DNA of 6,581 bases from Muribaculaceae bacterium. GTDB lineage: Bacteria; Bacteroidota; Bacteroidia; Bacteroidales; Muribaculaceae. Of the stretch, positions 6,345 through 6,581 are shown piece after piece. The stretch covers positions 1 through 6,581 of the forward strand of contig JAFLTK010000169.1 of assembly GCA_022511505.1 (NCBI GenBank). The letters run 5' to 3'. Position numbers and translations under genes: made by a program. The first letter of the stretch is position 1. Each line of letters opens with the position of its first letter. The notes under the pieces were generated by a model. It made no database searches and was not told where the DNA came from. It was given only the letters and a program-made list of their open reading frames with translations.

Positions 6345-6581
6345 AAATCATTATCTTGTTGTCATTGACAAATGGTCTGATATCTTCTCTTAGGGAATCT
6401 TCAGGAACAAGGTCAACTGGCTTATTTAATATGTCCTCTAAAGCAAGAAGAATTTCGGTATGCTTTAACATTCCAACGTGGGCCTCACTGTCATAAGAAA
6501 CGAGCAAGTCAACGTCACTATCATTGCGCGCTTCTTTTGAAGCGTAGGAACCGAACAACCACATTTTCTTAACCGGTTGTG
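6328..6581 (-). CDS. Minimal nucleotidyltransferase (MNT), MntA-type antitoxin; 5' end outside the window
   Basis: The reading frame is open to the window edge: QPVKK precedes the first in-window ATG at 6562-6564, and the family normally has residues of this kind before the WLFGSYA strand, so the true start lies beyond 6581. The pol-beta-type signature is intact: GSYA (G at 6550-6552), then DSDVD with the two metal-binding aspartates (6514-6516 and 6508-6510) and a third acidic position in the PVDLV strand. The end, EDIRPF...IMIYERGN, is typical. In MntA-HepT modules this protein neutralises the HEPN RNase toxin by adding AMP near its active site. Here the toxin partner directly downstream is truncated, so the protein is either orphaned or serves another HEPN protein. 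Base composition is clearly more AT-rich than in ispF. Confidence 0.85.
   Translation of the reverse strand, partial: QPVKKMWLFGSYASKEARNDSDVDLLVSYDSEAHVGMLKHTEILLALEDILNKPVDLVPEDSLREDIRPFVNDNKIMIYERGN

Overview
The window looks like chromosomal DNA from a member of the Bacteroidales, possibly a Muribaculaceae-like gut bacterium. This rests on two promoters with the Bacteroidetes TTTG / TAnnTTTG signature, a large secreted choice-of-anchor J / FN3 protein with a Por-type (T9SS) C-terminal tail, the absence of Shine-Dalgarno sites, and the style of the housekeeping proteins. The family-level placement is inference. Every gene I can support lies on the minus strand, so the window reads from right to left.

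Right edge (6581 down to about 6214), AT-richer than the rest: the 3' part of a minimal nucleotidyltransferase (MntA-type antitoxin), overlapped by 17 nt by the start of its HEPN partner (HepT-type toxin). The HEPN reading frame stops after 34 codons, inside a tract of TCTCTAA-like heptads that abuts ispF. The catalytic part of the toxin is missing. This broken toxin-antitoxin module is too short to appear as a long ORF and is the most unusual thing in the window.

Middle (6213 to 3507), GC-rich: a compact run of ispF (isoprenoid precursor synthesis), a four-helix membrane protein with NapH-like cysteine motifs and two [4Fe-4S] ferredoxin motifs, thyA (thymidylate synthase) and folA (dihydrofolate reductase). 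The last three are joined by two 4-nt ATGA stop/start overlaps. ThyA makes dTMP and releases dihydrofolate, which FolA reduces back to tetrahydrofolate. The role of the membrane ferredoxin in this group is unknown.

Left (3506 to 211): a promoter region containing a near-duplicated 14-15 bp sequence, then a 1070-residue secreted modular protein with three jelly-roll-type anchor modules, FN3-like and CARDB-like domains, and a T9SS-like C-terminus. One anchor module is nested inside an FN3 domain. Its 3' end is followed by a perfect 15-bp hairpin and then a second hairpin with a T-run. At the far left, an exact-consensus Bacteroidetes promoter drives a tRNA of which only the first 26 nt are in the window. 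The 184-bp stretch 27-210 holds only this promoter and the 3'-end structures, with no gene.
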